From positions 71,768 to 97,840 of the forward strand of contig JAMPED010000008.1 of NCBI GenBank assembly GCA_023665325.1: a stretch of 26,073 nucleotides of DNA. The letters run 5' to 3'. Below, piece by piece: positions 1 through 8,300 of this stretch. The number at the start of each line of letters is the position of its first letter. The stretch's first letter is position 1. Origin of the DNA: Acetobacter sp. (GTDB lineage Bacteria; Pseudomonadota; Alphaproteobacteria; RF32; CAG-239). The position numbers were made by a program, and so were the translations under genes. Below the pieces are notes generated by a model. That model worked only from the letters and a program-made list of their open reading frames with translations. It did not search any database and had not been told where the DNA came from.

Positions 1-904
1 TCGCTACTTCTCCTGCGTTACCAATGATTTTACCATTTTCATCAATGATATTACCGTTTTTATCAAGCTTACCAATTATGTTTCCTTTAAAATCACGAAC
101 AGTCCCATCTTTATCGACCCAGCCAATAACATTGCCATCTTTATCATATGCAAGGCGGCGACTTTCTCCAATTTTTCCAATAACTTTTTTACCGCCTTTT
201 TTAGCATCAGAAAATTTAACAACATTACCATTTTCATCAATATATCCAATAGCTTTGCCATTTTTATCATATACAAGTTTGTGACTATCACCATTAGTAC
301 CTATTGTACTCTCAGAAAGCTTATAGACATTACCTTCATCATCGACATAGCCTACAATATTACCATTTTCATCGACTACACTATTATCAGGCATTACAAC
401 ACCTAATATGTTACCATTTTCATCCAAAGCAACTTTTCCAGCAGATGTTACCCAACCTACAATATTACCATTTTCATCAACAACCTCTCCGTTTGCATTG
501 AGGTAACCAATTATTTTTGTTGGATCATTGATATCAACGACACTGCCATCTGGCATCACTCGACCGATAATTTTACCATTTTTATCATAAACAAAACCTG
601 CATCAACAGCTTTTCCGATTACTTCCCCCTTATCATTAACAATTGTTCCATCTGGTAAAACTCTTCCGATTTCTTCTCCTTGGGCATTCACAACGGTTCC
701 ATCGGTTTTGACATAACCGATAATATTTCCATCTTTATCATAAGCCAAGCGCATATTTTGTGCGACACCAATCACATTCCCATTTTTATCTAGGATCAGC
801 CCATCTTCATTAACGTGACCGATAAGATTTTTATCTTTATCATATACATTACCAGCTTCATCTATATAGCCAATAACTTCCCCATTTGTTCCGATAGCCA
901 AACG
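1..904 (-). repeat. Tandem 51-nt coding repeat (17-residue units) in the VirB10-like gene
   Basis: Translated on the minus strand, units such as KNGNVIGVAQNMRLAYD, KDGNIIGYVKTDGTVVN, AQGEEIGRVLPDGTIVN and KNGKIIGRVMPDGSVVD follow head to tail. Most are exactly 17 residues; a few carry insertions, for example near 250-300 and 160-200. The DNA string ttaccattttcatc (plus strand) recurs at about 28, 226, 362, 410 and 464. Conserved positions are NGN, IG and DG, giving two short beta-strands per unit. The array continues past the left edge, so its copy number is a minimum. Confidence 0.9.
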
Positions 905-1564
905 ATGTGCACCAATATTTCCCCCTTCAAACGAGCAACTTCCAACTCCATCACATATTTGCCGATTGTCTTCAGGGTACACGGCTGTTCCACGGATGCT
1001 TACTTCTTCTGATTTCGCATTTGACCTATCTAATCTTGTTTCATACCAAATAATTTTAAAATTATTTTGAACCATTCCTGGTAGATGAGGTTCCCACGAG
1101 ATTAGTACATTGCAAGTTTCCTCACCACGTAAGTCTCTGTTTTTGCATTTATCTCGAAATTCAAAACCATCTTCGGTTTCTTCTGCTAACTCAACTCTCT
1201 CTATATGAATACTCTCACTACCATCTGTTCCAATTGTTAAGACACTTTTATTTTGCTTATCTGTCCCAATAATAAACTTATGCATATTTATTTGTTCTGG
1301 GGTAATTTTTATCGGTTTTTTTCCGTCTATGGCAAGGCCATCTTCAGCATCAATAAATAATGTATCTTCTTCTCCATTCAGGTCTGGTAAGATGTCTTGA
1401 TTTTCAGTAAAAACAGGAGCATTTTCTTCCGGATTATATATTTCATCATCTGAACTTAACAGCAATATCCCAAATAAAAATAGCAAACCTGCGATAATTC
1501 CGATAACTAAAATTATCCGCTTGGTTTTTTGCTCATATTCTTCAAAACGGGTATTATCGCTCAT
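1..1564 (-). CDS. virB10-like: VirB10/DotG-like T4SS inner-membrane protein, N-terminal part (runs off left edge)
   Basis: An open frame of 521 codons runs from ATG at 1564 to the left edge. Its ATG overlaps the TGA stop of the VirB9-like gene (ATGA). A cytoplasmic tail of about 16 residues is followed by one membrane segment (about 17-36, core IILVIGIIAGLLFLFGILLL), an acidic periplasmic region with cysteines at about 140, 151, 204 and 210, and from about residue 221 at least fifteen copies of a roughly 17-residue repeat (NGNIIGYVdxdGxVVD). Bitopic topology and position directly after VirB9 are those of VirB10. DotG/IcmE proteins also carry repeats between the membrane segment and a C-terminal VirB10 domain. 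That diagnostic C-terminal domain lies outside the window, so the call rests on topology and context. VirB10 spans the inner membrane and reaches the outer-membrane core complex. Confidence 0.72.
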   Translation of the reverse strand, partial: MSDNTRFEEYEQKTKRIILVIGIIAGLLFLFGILLLSSDDEIYNPEENAPVFTENQDILPDLNGEEDTLFIDAEDGLAIDGKKPIKITPEQINMHKFIIGTDKQNKSVLTIGTDGSESIHIERVELAEETEDGFEFRDKCKNRDLRGEETCNVLISWEPHLPGMVQNNFKIIWYETRLDRSNAKSEEVSIRGTAVYPEDNRQICDGVGSCSFEGGNIGAHRLAIGTNGEVIGYIDEAGNVYDKDKNLIGHVNEDGLILDKNGNVIGVAQNMRLAYDKDGNIIGYVKTDGTVVNAQGEEIGRVLPDGTIVNDKGEVIGKAVDAGFVYDKNGKIIGRVMPDGSVVDINDPTKIIGYLNANGEVVDENGNIVGWVTSAGKVALDENGNILGVVMPDNSVVDENGNIVGYVDDEGNVYKLSESTIGTNGDSHKLVYDKNGKAIGYIDENGNVVKFSDAKKGGKKVIGKIGESRRLAYDKDGNVIGWVDKDGTVRDFKGNIIGKLDKNGNIIDENGKIIGNAGEVA

Positions 1565-3456
1565 TGTATCCTGACCACACTACAAAATATTCCGTTTCGC
1601 CCTAATTGACTGCAAATATTATCCCCATCTTCTAACGACTTAATAGGACCGACGCGAAGGTGGAAAACCTCTTTTCCTTGACCATCAGCAGCTGTATCTA
1701 CCGAATAAAAGGGATGATAAGAACCAAGAGCCGCAGAATAACGTTTAGAAATATCATTCCATAATTTTTCAAGATTATTCACATTTTCATCAGTACCCAA
1801 CTCAATAGAAATATTACTTTCATTAGAACTTTCAAAAGCCTTTCCACTACGGAATTCTTTTAATAAAGCCTCTGTTTCCGCAGAAATAAGTTTATTAGCA
1901 GTTGAATTGGATGATTTTGGAGCAATTAACACTGGACTGGAATTGTTATTTGAACTTCCCAGTGAAACAGTTTGCGCAATATTGTCTGGCATTTGCATCT
2001 GAACCTGTGGCGCGGCTTGTTGCGGTACATTTGCCTGATAATCTACACCTACATTTACATTTTGGTTGTTATATTCAGGGGTAATAATTTCTGCCTGCCC
2101 TGCTCTGACATCAATTTGCCCAGTTAGCTTTTCTTTTTCCACATCTACTACTGGCTGCTCGACTGCAGATGCAGTGTTCTTTGATTGCGGTATTCCCGTA
2201 ATTGGTGTCGCTTTTGGTAATGCGTCTAAACTTGTCTGAGGCTCTTTTCCATTTGCATTAGATGGAGCACTAAAGAAAGTACTATTATTGAAGAATGATG
2301 GTTTTTGATTTATCGTATTTTCATTTTGAGATGCTACCATTCCATCTGATAGACCATCATTATATACATTTTCAATTCCTTGCATCCCTTCTGACGTAGG
2401 ATTTGATGCATATTGCGACTGCAAATCCCAATCATTCGTCTTAGCATATATTGTATTTTCCAAGCCATCCGAATCAGCACGACGCAGCTTTAAACAAACT
2501 ATACGTTTTCCACTACGCATCACCATATCTCCCATTCCCTCAACAATAATAAGACGATTGTTTGGTCCTGCTGATCGAAAACCTACTGGAGTTTCTGAAC
2601 GCTCCACAATTAAAGTAATAATTGGACGTTGGACTGCAGTTAAAGCCTTTTCGCCTAAATCTATATATGTAAAAATATTATCCCGCCATACCCGTTCAGG
2701 AGCAATGATAATATCATCTGGGTTTGGCACATAAACCTCTATATCAAAGCGAAATTTAGTCGGATCAACAGGAATCCGTTCAATCCAATCTTCTTTTTGT
2801 AAGTTACGCGTAAATGTGGCATCCTCACTACTTCCATTTGCTGAATAGCTACTAGCATTTATGTGTCCACCGCCAGCTCCTCCGCCTGTTATAACACCAT
2901 TTGCACCTTGTTTTTTCTTCACAACCTCAATATCAATTATAGCATTTGTAATTCTGTCAGTATTGATTGTTTCGCTCTGGACGTAAAAAACATATTTATT
3001 ACCAGAGCGTCCGAATACAATCATATTCGTATCTACACCGACAAACTGTGAAGCTTCAGGATATACCATTAAGCTCGACGGCCCCTGAATTTCTGCCGAA
3101 AACGACAGGCTATCTCCAAGATATACATTTTCAACAACTTCCCAAGATGGAAAATTTATCAATGTATACATTCCCTCACGAACACGAACAGGCAAAACCA
3201 ACTCTGGCGTCCAATAATATTTAGTATATCCTGGACGGGTTTGCCCTTCTCCCATATGCTGCAAAGGGTCTTTCCACGCGCTCTGCATCATTCCCAACGA
3301 ACCACTTCCTAAATAATTTAAGTTTGTTGCTGCATAATTTCCTTGTGCCTGGTCTGCATTTTGATCTAAAACACTTTTAGTAACTTGCGCAAAGGATTGA
3401 CCTCCTGACATTTGCATCAAGATTATTACAGACAATATACTAAATACTTTTTTCAT
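1561..3456 (-). CDS. virB9-like: VirB9-like outer-membrane-complex protein with C-terminal SPOR domain
   Basis: 631 residues, about twice the usual VirB9 length. A signal peptide (1 to about 23, ending SFAQ) is followed by a VirB9 N-terminal region at about 80-180 (VREGMYTLINFPSWEVVENV, YLGDSLSF, then DTNMIVFGRSGNKYVFYVQS, the usual beta-sandwich pattern). A VirB9/TrbG C-terminal region lies at about 235-325 (IIAPERVWRDNIFTYIDLG, ending RSGKRIVCLKL). Residues 330-555 are a low-complexity N/Q/S/P linker. Residues 555-631 look like a SPOR peptidoglycan-binding domain (EKLWNDISKRYSAAL, FHLRVGPI, cysteines 615 and 625, final VVRIQ). VirB9 forms the outer-membrane ring with VirB7 and VirB10. AAGG lies 8 nt before the ATG, and the VirB8-like gene ends 21 nt upstream. 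DotH/IcmK is a weaker alternative. Confidence 0.85.
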   Translation of the reverse strand: MKKVFSILSVIILMQMSGGQSFAQVTKSVLDQNADQAQGNYAATNLNYLGSGSLGMMQSAWKDPLQHMGEGQTRPGYTKYYWTPELVLPVRVREGMYTLINFPSWEVVENVYLGDSLSFSAEIQGPSSLMVYPEASQFVGVDTNMIVFGRSGNKYVFYVQSETINTDRITNAIIDIEVVKKKQGANGVITGGGAGGGHINASSYSANGSSEDATFTRNLQKEDWIERIPVDPTKFRFDIEVYVPNPDDIIIAPERVWRDNIFTYIDLGEKALTAVQRPIITLIVERSETPVGFRSAGPNNRLIIVEGMGDMVMRSGKRIVCLKLRRADSDGLENTIYAKTNDWDLQSQYASNPTSEGMQGIENVYNDGLSDGMVASQNENTINQKPSFFNNSTFFSAPSNANGKEPQTSLDALPKATPITGIPQSKNTASAVEQPVVDVEKEKLTGQIDVRAGQAEIITPEYNNQNVNVGVDYQANVPQQAAPQVQMQMPDNIAQTVSLGSSNNNSSPVLIAPKSSNSTANKLISAETEALLKEFRSGKAFESSNESNISIELGTDENVNNLEKLWNDISKRYSAALGSYHPFYSVDTAADGQGKEVFHLRVGPIKSLEDGDNICSQLGRNGIFCSVVRIQ

Positions 3457-3477
3457 AATACAAACCTTAATTAAATT

Positions 3478-4230
3478 CTATCGTTTCGTCTGAGTGTACT
3501 CTTCAACAGTAAAGCCTAGAGGATTTTTCAACCTTTCGCCATATTTTACGACTTTAGGACGGTATCTAATAGCCAATGTCGCCTGCCACTCTCCAACTTT
3601 TGGGGTCTTTTGTTCTGGCGTCATATCTTCCACACGAAAGCCTACTTGCCAATACATTCCTTTGCGCCCTCCTGCAACCTCTGTTACAGATGTTATCTTT
3701 ACATTACGGGTTAAATTATGTTGACGAACAAGCTCTAATGCTGGAACGGCCATCTCTTTTTTAAACTGATTATAAACACTATTATTTGACATTTCGCGCA
3801 AATTGCTATTTACCCCCCAACGCTCTTGCATTTCACTTTCATCATTTACAATAGTATTACGCAATAAAATATATTCACGTACAAACATTTCGGTCAAATA
3901 TTTATAATCGTAAATCTTATCCACTTGTTCGATTTTATAAATTTGCTCTTCTTTATCTGCAAAACTAAACAGATATGGCTCCACCCGATATAACGGCATT
4001 ACTTTAATTATCACATAAGTCAGAATAATATTGCAACAAAGGCTTACCGCAAACACAATAGCAAAAGCTCGGGCTGTCCAAAGATATCTTTTTTCTGTAG
4101 CATTTTCTACAACAACATCTGCTGGCATTTTTCTTTGCGAACGAATCGGCCTCGGAGATGATGCTGCTTTTGCACCATTTCCTTCTAATAATATTCGTTT
4201 CGTATTTTCTGAAGATATCTGCTCCGCCAT
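3478..4230 (-). CDS. virB8-like: VirB8/DotI-like T4SS inner-membrane protein (copy 2)
   Basis: 250 residues. A cytoplasmic tail of about 50 residues precedes one membrane segment (about 52-77), and the rest is a periplasmic NTF2-like VirB8 domain. Family signatures are VREYILLRNTI at 117-127 and NPLGFTVEEY at 236-245, close to the end of the protein as in VirB8. VirB8 is a periplasmic hub linking the inner-membrane ATPase platform to VirB9 and VirB10. GAGGA sits about 8 nt before the ATG. It lies 17 nt after the small lipoprotein gene and 21 nt before the VirB9-like gene, so they are almost certainly co-transcribed. It is paralogous to the product of 4581-5339, with NPLGF at the same residue numbers. 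DotI/IcmL is the nearest alternative name. Confidence 0.85.
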   Translation of the reverse strand: MAEQISSENTKRILLEGNGAKAASSPRPIRSQRKMPADVVVENATEKRYLWTARAFAIVFAVSLCCNIILTYVIIKVMPLYRVEPYLFSFADKEEQIYKIEQVDKIYDYKYLTEMFVREYILLRNTIVNDESEMQERWGVNSNLREMSNNSVYNQFKKEMAVPALELVRQHNLTRNVKITSVTEVAGGRKGMYWQVGFRVEDMTPEQKTPKVGEWQATLAIRYRPKVVKYGERLKNPLGFTVEEYTQTKR

Positions 4231-4247
4231 TTATGTTTCCTCAATAA

Positions 4248-4436
4248 CTAACCAGCCATCTTAAACCAATCTGGCAAAGTTTTTGGCAATTCGACTTCTA
4301 TACACGCGCACGGAGAAAGTTTAAGTTCATAAACATCTTTACCAATACCTACGGGCTCTGGTTCATAATAACTTCCTAAGATATTGCACGCAGCTAATAT
4401 TAAGACAGCGAAAACTAAAATTAGTGTTTTATACAT
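4248..4436 (-). CDS. Small VirB7-like outer-membrane lipoprotein
   Basis: 62 residues. The first 16 form a lipoprotein signal peptide with lipobox LAAC, acylated at Cys17. The mature peptide would be 46 residues, containing EPEPVG and a Cys-Ala-Cys pair at 43-45, and ending PDWFKMAG. A strong ribosome site (AGGGAGAA) precedes ATG at 4436. Size, lipobox and location next to VirB8 and VirB9 genes are those of VirB7, which stabilises VirB9 at the outer membrane. In the Agrobacterium system a disulfide joins VirB7 and VirB9; here C43/C45 and C321 of the VirB9-like protein could in principle do the same (inference). Sequence alone does not prove homology. Confidence 0.7.
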   Translation of the reverse strand: MYKTLILVFAVLILAACNILGSYYEPEPVGIGKDVYELKLSPCACIEVELPKTLPDWFKMAG

Positions 4437-4466
4437 ATTTCTCCCTCTTTTTTAAAATAATCCTTT

Positions 4467-4472
4467 ACTATA
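4467..4472 (-). promoter_or_regulatory. Possible -10 box upstream of the virB7-like gene
   Basis: TATAGT followed by AAAG on the minus strand, 31 nt before ATG at 4436. The same TATAGTAAAG string forms the -10 of the first pilin promoter. No convincing -35 lies 16-18 nt upstream, so this would be a weak or activator-dependent promoter. Confidence 0.3.
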
Positions 4473-4478
4473 ATTAGA

Positions 4479-4496
4479 ACTTTTATTTTTAAAAGT
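4479..4496. repeat. Short inverted repeat upstream of the virB7-like gene
   Basis: Minus strand ACTTTTA-AAAA-TAAAAGT is a perfect 7-bp inverted repeat with a 4-nt spacer. Pairing extends outward by AGA/TCT with one bulged base. It lies in the 144-nt gap between two VirB8-like genes, where a -35 box would be expected for the -10-like site at 4467-4472. It could be a weak hairpin or a protein-binding dyad. Confidence 0.4.
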
Positions 4497-4580
4497 CTAA
4501 CGAGAAAACAAAATGCACAGACTTATCAACAGGCTAAATTGCACTGTTGTTAGTATAATCCTGAAATATTTAAGATTATT

Positions 4581-5339
4581 TTAATTTTCGATTTTACTTT
4601 GTGAATAACGTATAACAACAAATCCCAATGGATTGATAAGGCGTCGATATGCTATGCGTCGGTTCGGATCAACAAGGCAACGAATATTTGCAGTCCACTC
4701 TTGCTCTGTAATGATGGGATCAACATCTTGTCGCATTCCGACACTACTTTCATTAAATGAGTAATCGTATGTTTTAAACTCTACTTTCCATATATAACTG
4801 TTTTCACCACCTGAGCGCTCAACAGATTTTATCTCTACAGAACGGCTTGCTTTTTTTTGCACCATTTCTTCGGTTAACTTGGGATATTCTTTTTCGAATG
4901 CTTTATAAACTTTATATGTTGATAAATATGAGATTAAACCACCCCATAACCAACGTTTTTGCATTTCTGCTTCATCTTTAATAAAAGTATTACGTAATTC
5001 TACATATTGTTTAATAAAATTTACCATTACGCGTTCACGCGATGTCATTTTATGGTTAATATATTCACGTTTAACAAGAGACTGCGAATCTGATAGCTCT
5101 ACAAATATTTGTGGATCTATCATCATTTCTGGTACCAGTTTTAATATTGCCAAAGTTGCACATACCGTATATAGCATTGCACCAGTTGCAAGCAATGCCA
5201 TCAGACGACTAATCCATTTATAGTATATTAACTTTGCTCGACGAACCTCTACGACATCTTCTGTAATGAAAGAAGGGGCTTCTTGTATCTTGTTCTTATC
5301 TGCTATTTTTAAAATTTTCTGGTTTTGCAATTCTGCCAT
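4581..5339 (-). CDS. virB8-like: VirB8/DotI-like T4SS inner-membrane protein (copy 1)
   Basis: 252 residues. A basic cytoplasmic tail is followed by a membrane segment (about 45-67, LMALLATGAMLYTVCATLAI) and a periplasmic VirB8 fold. Signatures are NFIKQYVELRNTF at 107-119 and LINPLGFVVIRYSQS at 234-248. The matching motifs in the neighbouring paralogue fall at nearly the same positions, so the two arose by duplication but have diverged widely. Its ATG follows the 1648-residue gene's stop by 17 nt, with AAAAGG about 9 nt before the start. A 144-nt gap then separates it from the small lipoprotein gene. Two VirB8-type proteins in one locus recall the DotI/DotJ pair of Dot/Icm systems, which form a mixed inner-membrane complex. 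Confidence 0.83.
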   Translation of the reverse strand: MAELQNQKILKIADKNKIQEAPSFITEDVVEVRRAKLIYYKWISRLMALLATGAMLYTVCATLAILKLVPEMMIDPQIFVELSDSQSLVKREYINHKMTSRERVMVNFIKQYVELRNTFIKDEAEMQKRWLWGGLISYLSTYKVYKAFEKEYPKLTEEMVQKKASRSVEIKSVERSGGENSYIWKVEFKTYDYSFNESSVGMRQDVDPIITEQEWTANIRCLVDPNRRIAYRRLINPLGFVVIRYSQSKIEN

Positions 5340-5356
5340 TTGTTAAAGCCTTTTCT

Positions 5357-8300
5357 TTAATATATTGGGCAATATGCCGTCGCTTGAGTTTGATTTTTCA
5401 TTTCTTGAATACTGTCCTCAATAGCACCAATTGTTATTTCAAGATTAGATTCTGCATTTTTAATTAAAGTATCCATTTCTTTCTTTTCCATATCTGGGCG
5501 AATCGCTGTTACTTCATCCGAATCTTGGACTAATGTTCCATCTTTATCTATATAATTTTTAATTTTCTGCAGACGCTCTTCGAAATATTTTTTCTGTTTT
5601 GACGACATTTTGTGCAGTTTATTTTCTGATTGTTTTAATGAATTTTGAGCATCATTAAGTTCTTTTGCTTTGGCACTATCCAAATCACAGAGTATTTGAT
5701 TATAAAATGGTGAATAATGTTTTGTATTCGCACAATCTATACCCCTATACTCTTTCAATTTTTTCTTTTTAGTACTTTTTTCGAAATACATTTTGTCATC
5801 TGAACTAGTAGCTAAAGCTTTCTCTTTGCAATTATCAATGTCTTTACCTAAAACATCCTTCAGCTGTTCACAAAGATTTTCCATCGTGTCTTCTATTGTT
5901 TGTTTTGAAGACTCCATAGTTTTTCGTGCATTGTATTCTGCTGTAACAGCATCTAAAAATGAGCCAAATGTATTGCGTTTAAATGATGCCAACTCTGCTT
6001 TTTGGCGAGTGATATTATTATCTGTATTTTTCTCATTCTTCAGATATTCTTGAATATTTTTTTGCAGTGGGCGATATCTTAAATCTGTTCGAAGCAATTG
6101 CCCTAGTTCACTATATTTTTCATATAGTGGTTCAGGCTGCTTAGGTTTATTTGGTGTTTCTGTATCTTTAATTTTTTTACCTGTACCGTGATCTGCCAAT
6201 AAATGATAAATCTTATTACCTTTCCATTCTATTTCTTGGCAATTTGGCAAGTTTGAGAGATATGTTCTAGTTTGGAATTTCATATTTTCAACTTTATCCC
6301 CACCGCCCATATCTATATACTGACTTCCAAGTTTACACGGATAAACACCTGCACGAGAAATAATCGTATGATAATGTGCGTCTTTAGCATCTGCAATGTA
6401 ACCACTCAGAAGCTTATTCGTTACTAATAGATTTAGATTATTCTTATCAAATGATCGTTCCACAAACGTTTGTTGATATTTTTTATCTGCGCGTAAATTT
6501 GGGCGAGCTAAAATATGCAACCATATTTCAGGTAGATAATCAACAGCACAGGTTCCATCTTTTGCAAAGTATTTACAATTTAGCAGTTCTGTCAATACTG
6601 GTTTGCTTCCTTTATTTTGTGGAATTTCATCATATTCTGCGGCACTGAAATAGAAGACTTCACGCAGTGGTGGCAGACTTGAAAGCATATTTTGCGGTGC
6701 TTTATAGTCTCTTCCTCTATTTTCATCTTTTCCCATTCCTTGATAATTATTTCCACGAGCAGGTAATCCAACAAAAAAGGCATCATCTTGAGTTTCGTAA
6801 TCTTCGGGGATACCAAAAAGATTATCATTTTCATCAATGTTACCATACGAAATTAGCTCTTTCAGTAACTGACTATGTGCGGTTGATGGTTTTTCAAGAT
6901 ATGAAAGTGTTGGAGTAGCTTTTGTTTCCCCGCTTATATTATGTTCTTTTGAAAATTGGGAAACTCTACTTTCAGCCTTTTCTACAGCGTTTCCCACTTT
7001 TTTATCTGCATTTTTTATTTCTGTTTCAAGCTTCTTTGCGGCTATCTGGACAACAGTATCTTTTAATTTTGTTGCTAAGGCTTGAGCTGAGGTTGATCCC
7101 GCACCTAGTCCTATTATGTCTTTGAAGCTTTCATCAACAACAAAGCTATTAGGAACACCTGCTTGCGTTAATAATGAAGTAATTTTAGTACTTGGTGTAA
7201 AGAATACACGATCTAATTCTTTTTTCATAACATTATTTAGATTTCCACTAGAAATTACATTACTAAATGTTGTTTCTAAATTATTACTTTTATATTCTTT
7301 CTTTCCTTTTTTCATTCTTAATTTTTTATCTTGGGTAAACTTTTCATATTCATAATTTTTATTTTCAATTGCCTGTTGGGCTTTATTTTCAGCCTCAATA
7401 TATTTTTCTGCAAAGTTTTCAGTTAAACTTTTTTGTTCTTCTTGCAGTTGGGCAATTTTTTTCTTTTGTCCTTCAAGTCTTCCTTCTTGTTGTGCAATTT
7501 GGCTATCATAAATTTTTATATTATTTTGTGCTTGAGGAATAATAAGATAACGTTGTGTTTCATCTGTTAATTCTTCATTTTCTTGACTCATAACTTTTTG
7601 CAATGTTGTCAGATACGCATTGCAGTTTAATTTTTCTTTACTACAATCTCTTTCTTCTTTTGCAAGAGATGTTAAATTTTTGCAAGAATCGCAATGTGAT
7701 ATCAGAGATTTACCATTTTCAATACAATTTTGTTCATTTTTTAGAGCAGCAATTCTTTTCTCTATAGCACATTTATCTTCATTTATTGCATCTTTTGCAC
7801 GTACATTCAAGGTTGTTATTTCGCTCTTTATGGAAAATATACGTTTTTGAGCATTTTCTAAGGCAACACGAACAGCATTCCTCTTTTTCTTTGCACTATC
7901 AATAGCCTTGTTTGTTGCTGTCAAATTCGCAATGGCATTATTCACTTCTATTGTCTTGTTTTTTATCTTTGCCTGTTGTTCTCTTATCAAATTTTGAACA
8001 TTTGTATCTTGTTTAGTCCGTTCAGTTATTACGTCTTTAAGTTTATCTGTTGCAACAACACGTCCTTTTCCTTTTGCTGCTTGATAAAATCCATCTGCAT
8101 TATTCCAAGCTTTAGAAAAATATGTTTGAACTAAGCACGATGGAGTGAAACATATTTTTGACGGATTGACGGGAGCTGCCGTTTTTTTATATTCACAGGT
8201 ATTGTTTAATGAAACTCTTTGATCTTCTACTATATCGGTATAATTTGTTGTATGTTTTTTTCCATTTGAATCATACCAATAATTTTTTCTTGATATTGTA

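Noticed and set aside
24..501. Plus-strand open frames inside the repeat region
   Set aside because: They are antisense shadows of the repeat units, with no ribosome site and low-complexity products.
1..904. Regular repeats that could be a CRISPR array or non-coding satellite
   Set aside because: The period is 51 nt, in frame, and the variation is codon-like; the minus strand encodes clean 17-residue units without stops.
1561..3456. Calling this protein DotH/IcmK/TraN
   Set aside because: The FTYIDLG and TNMIVFGRSGNKYVF regions fit VirB9/TrbG better, and the neighbouring VirB3 and VirB4 are VirB/Trb type.
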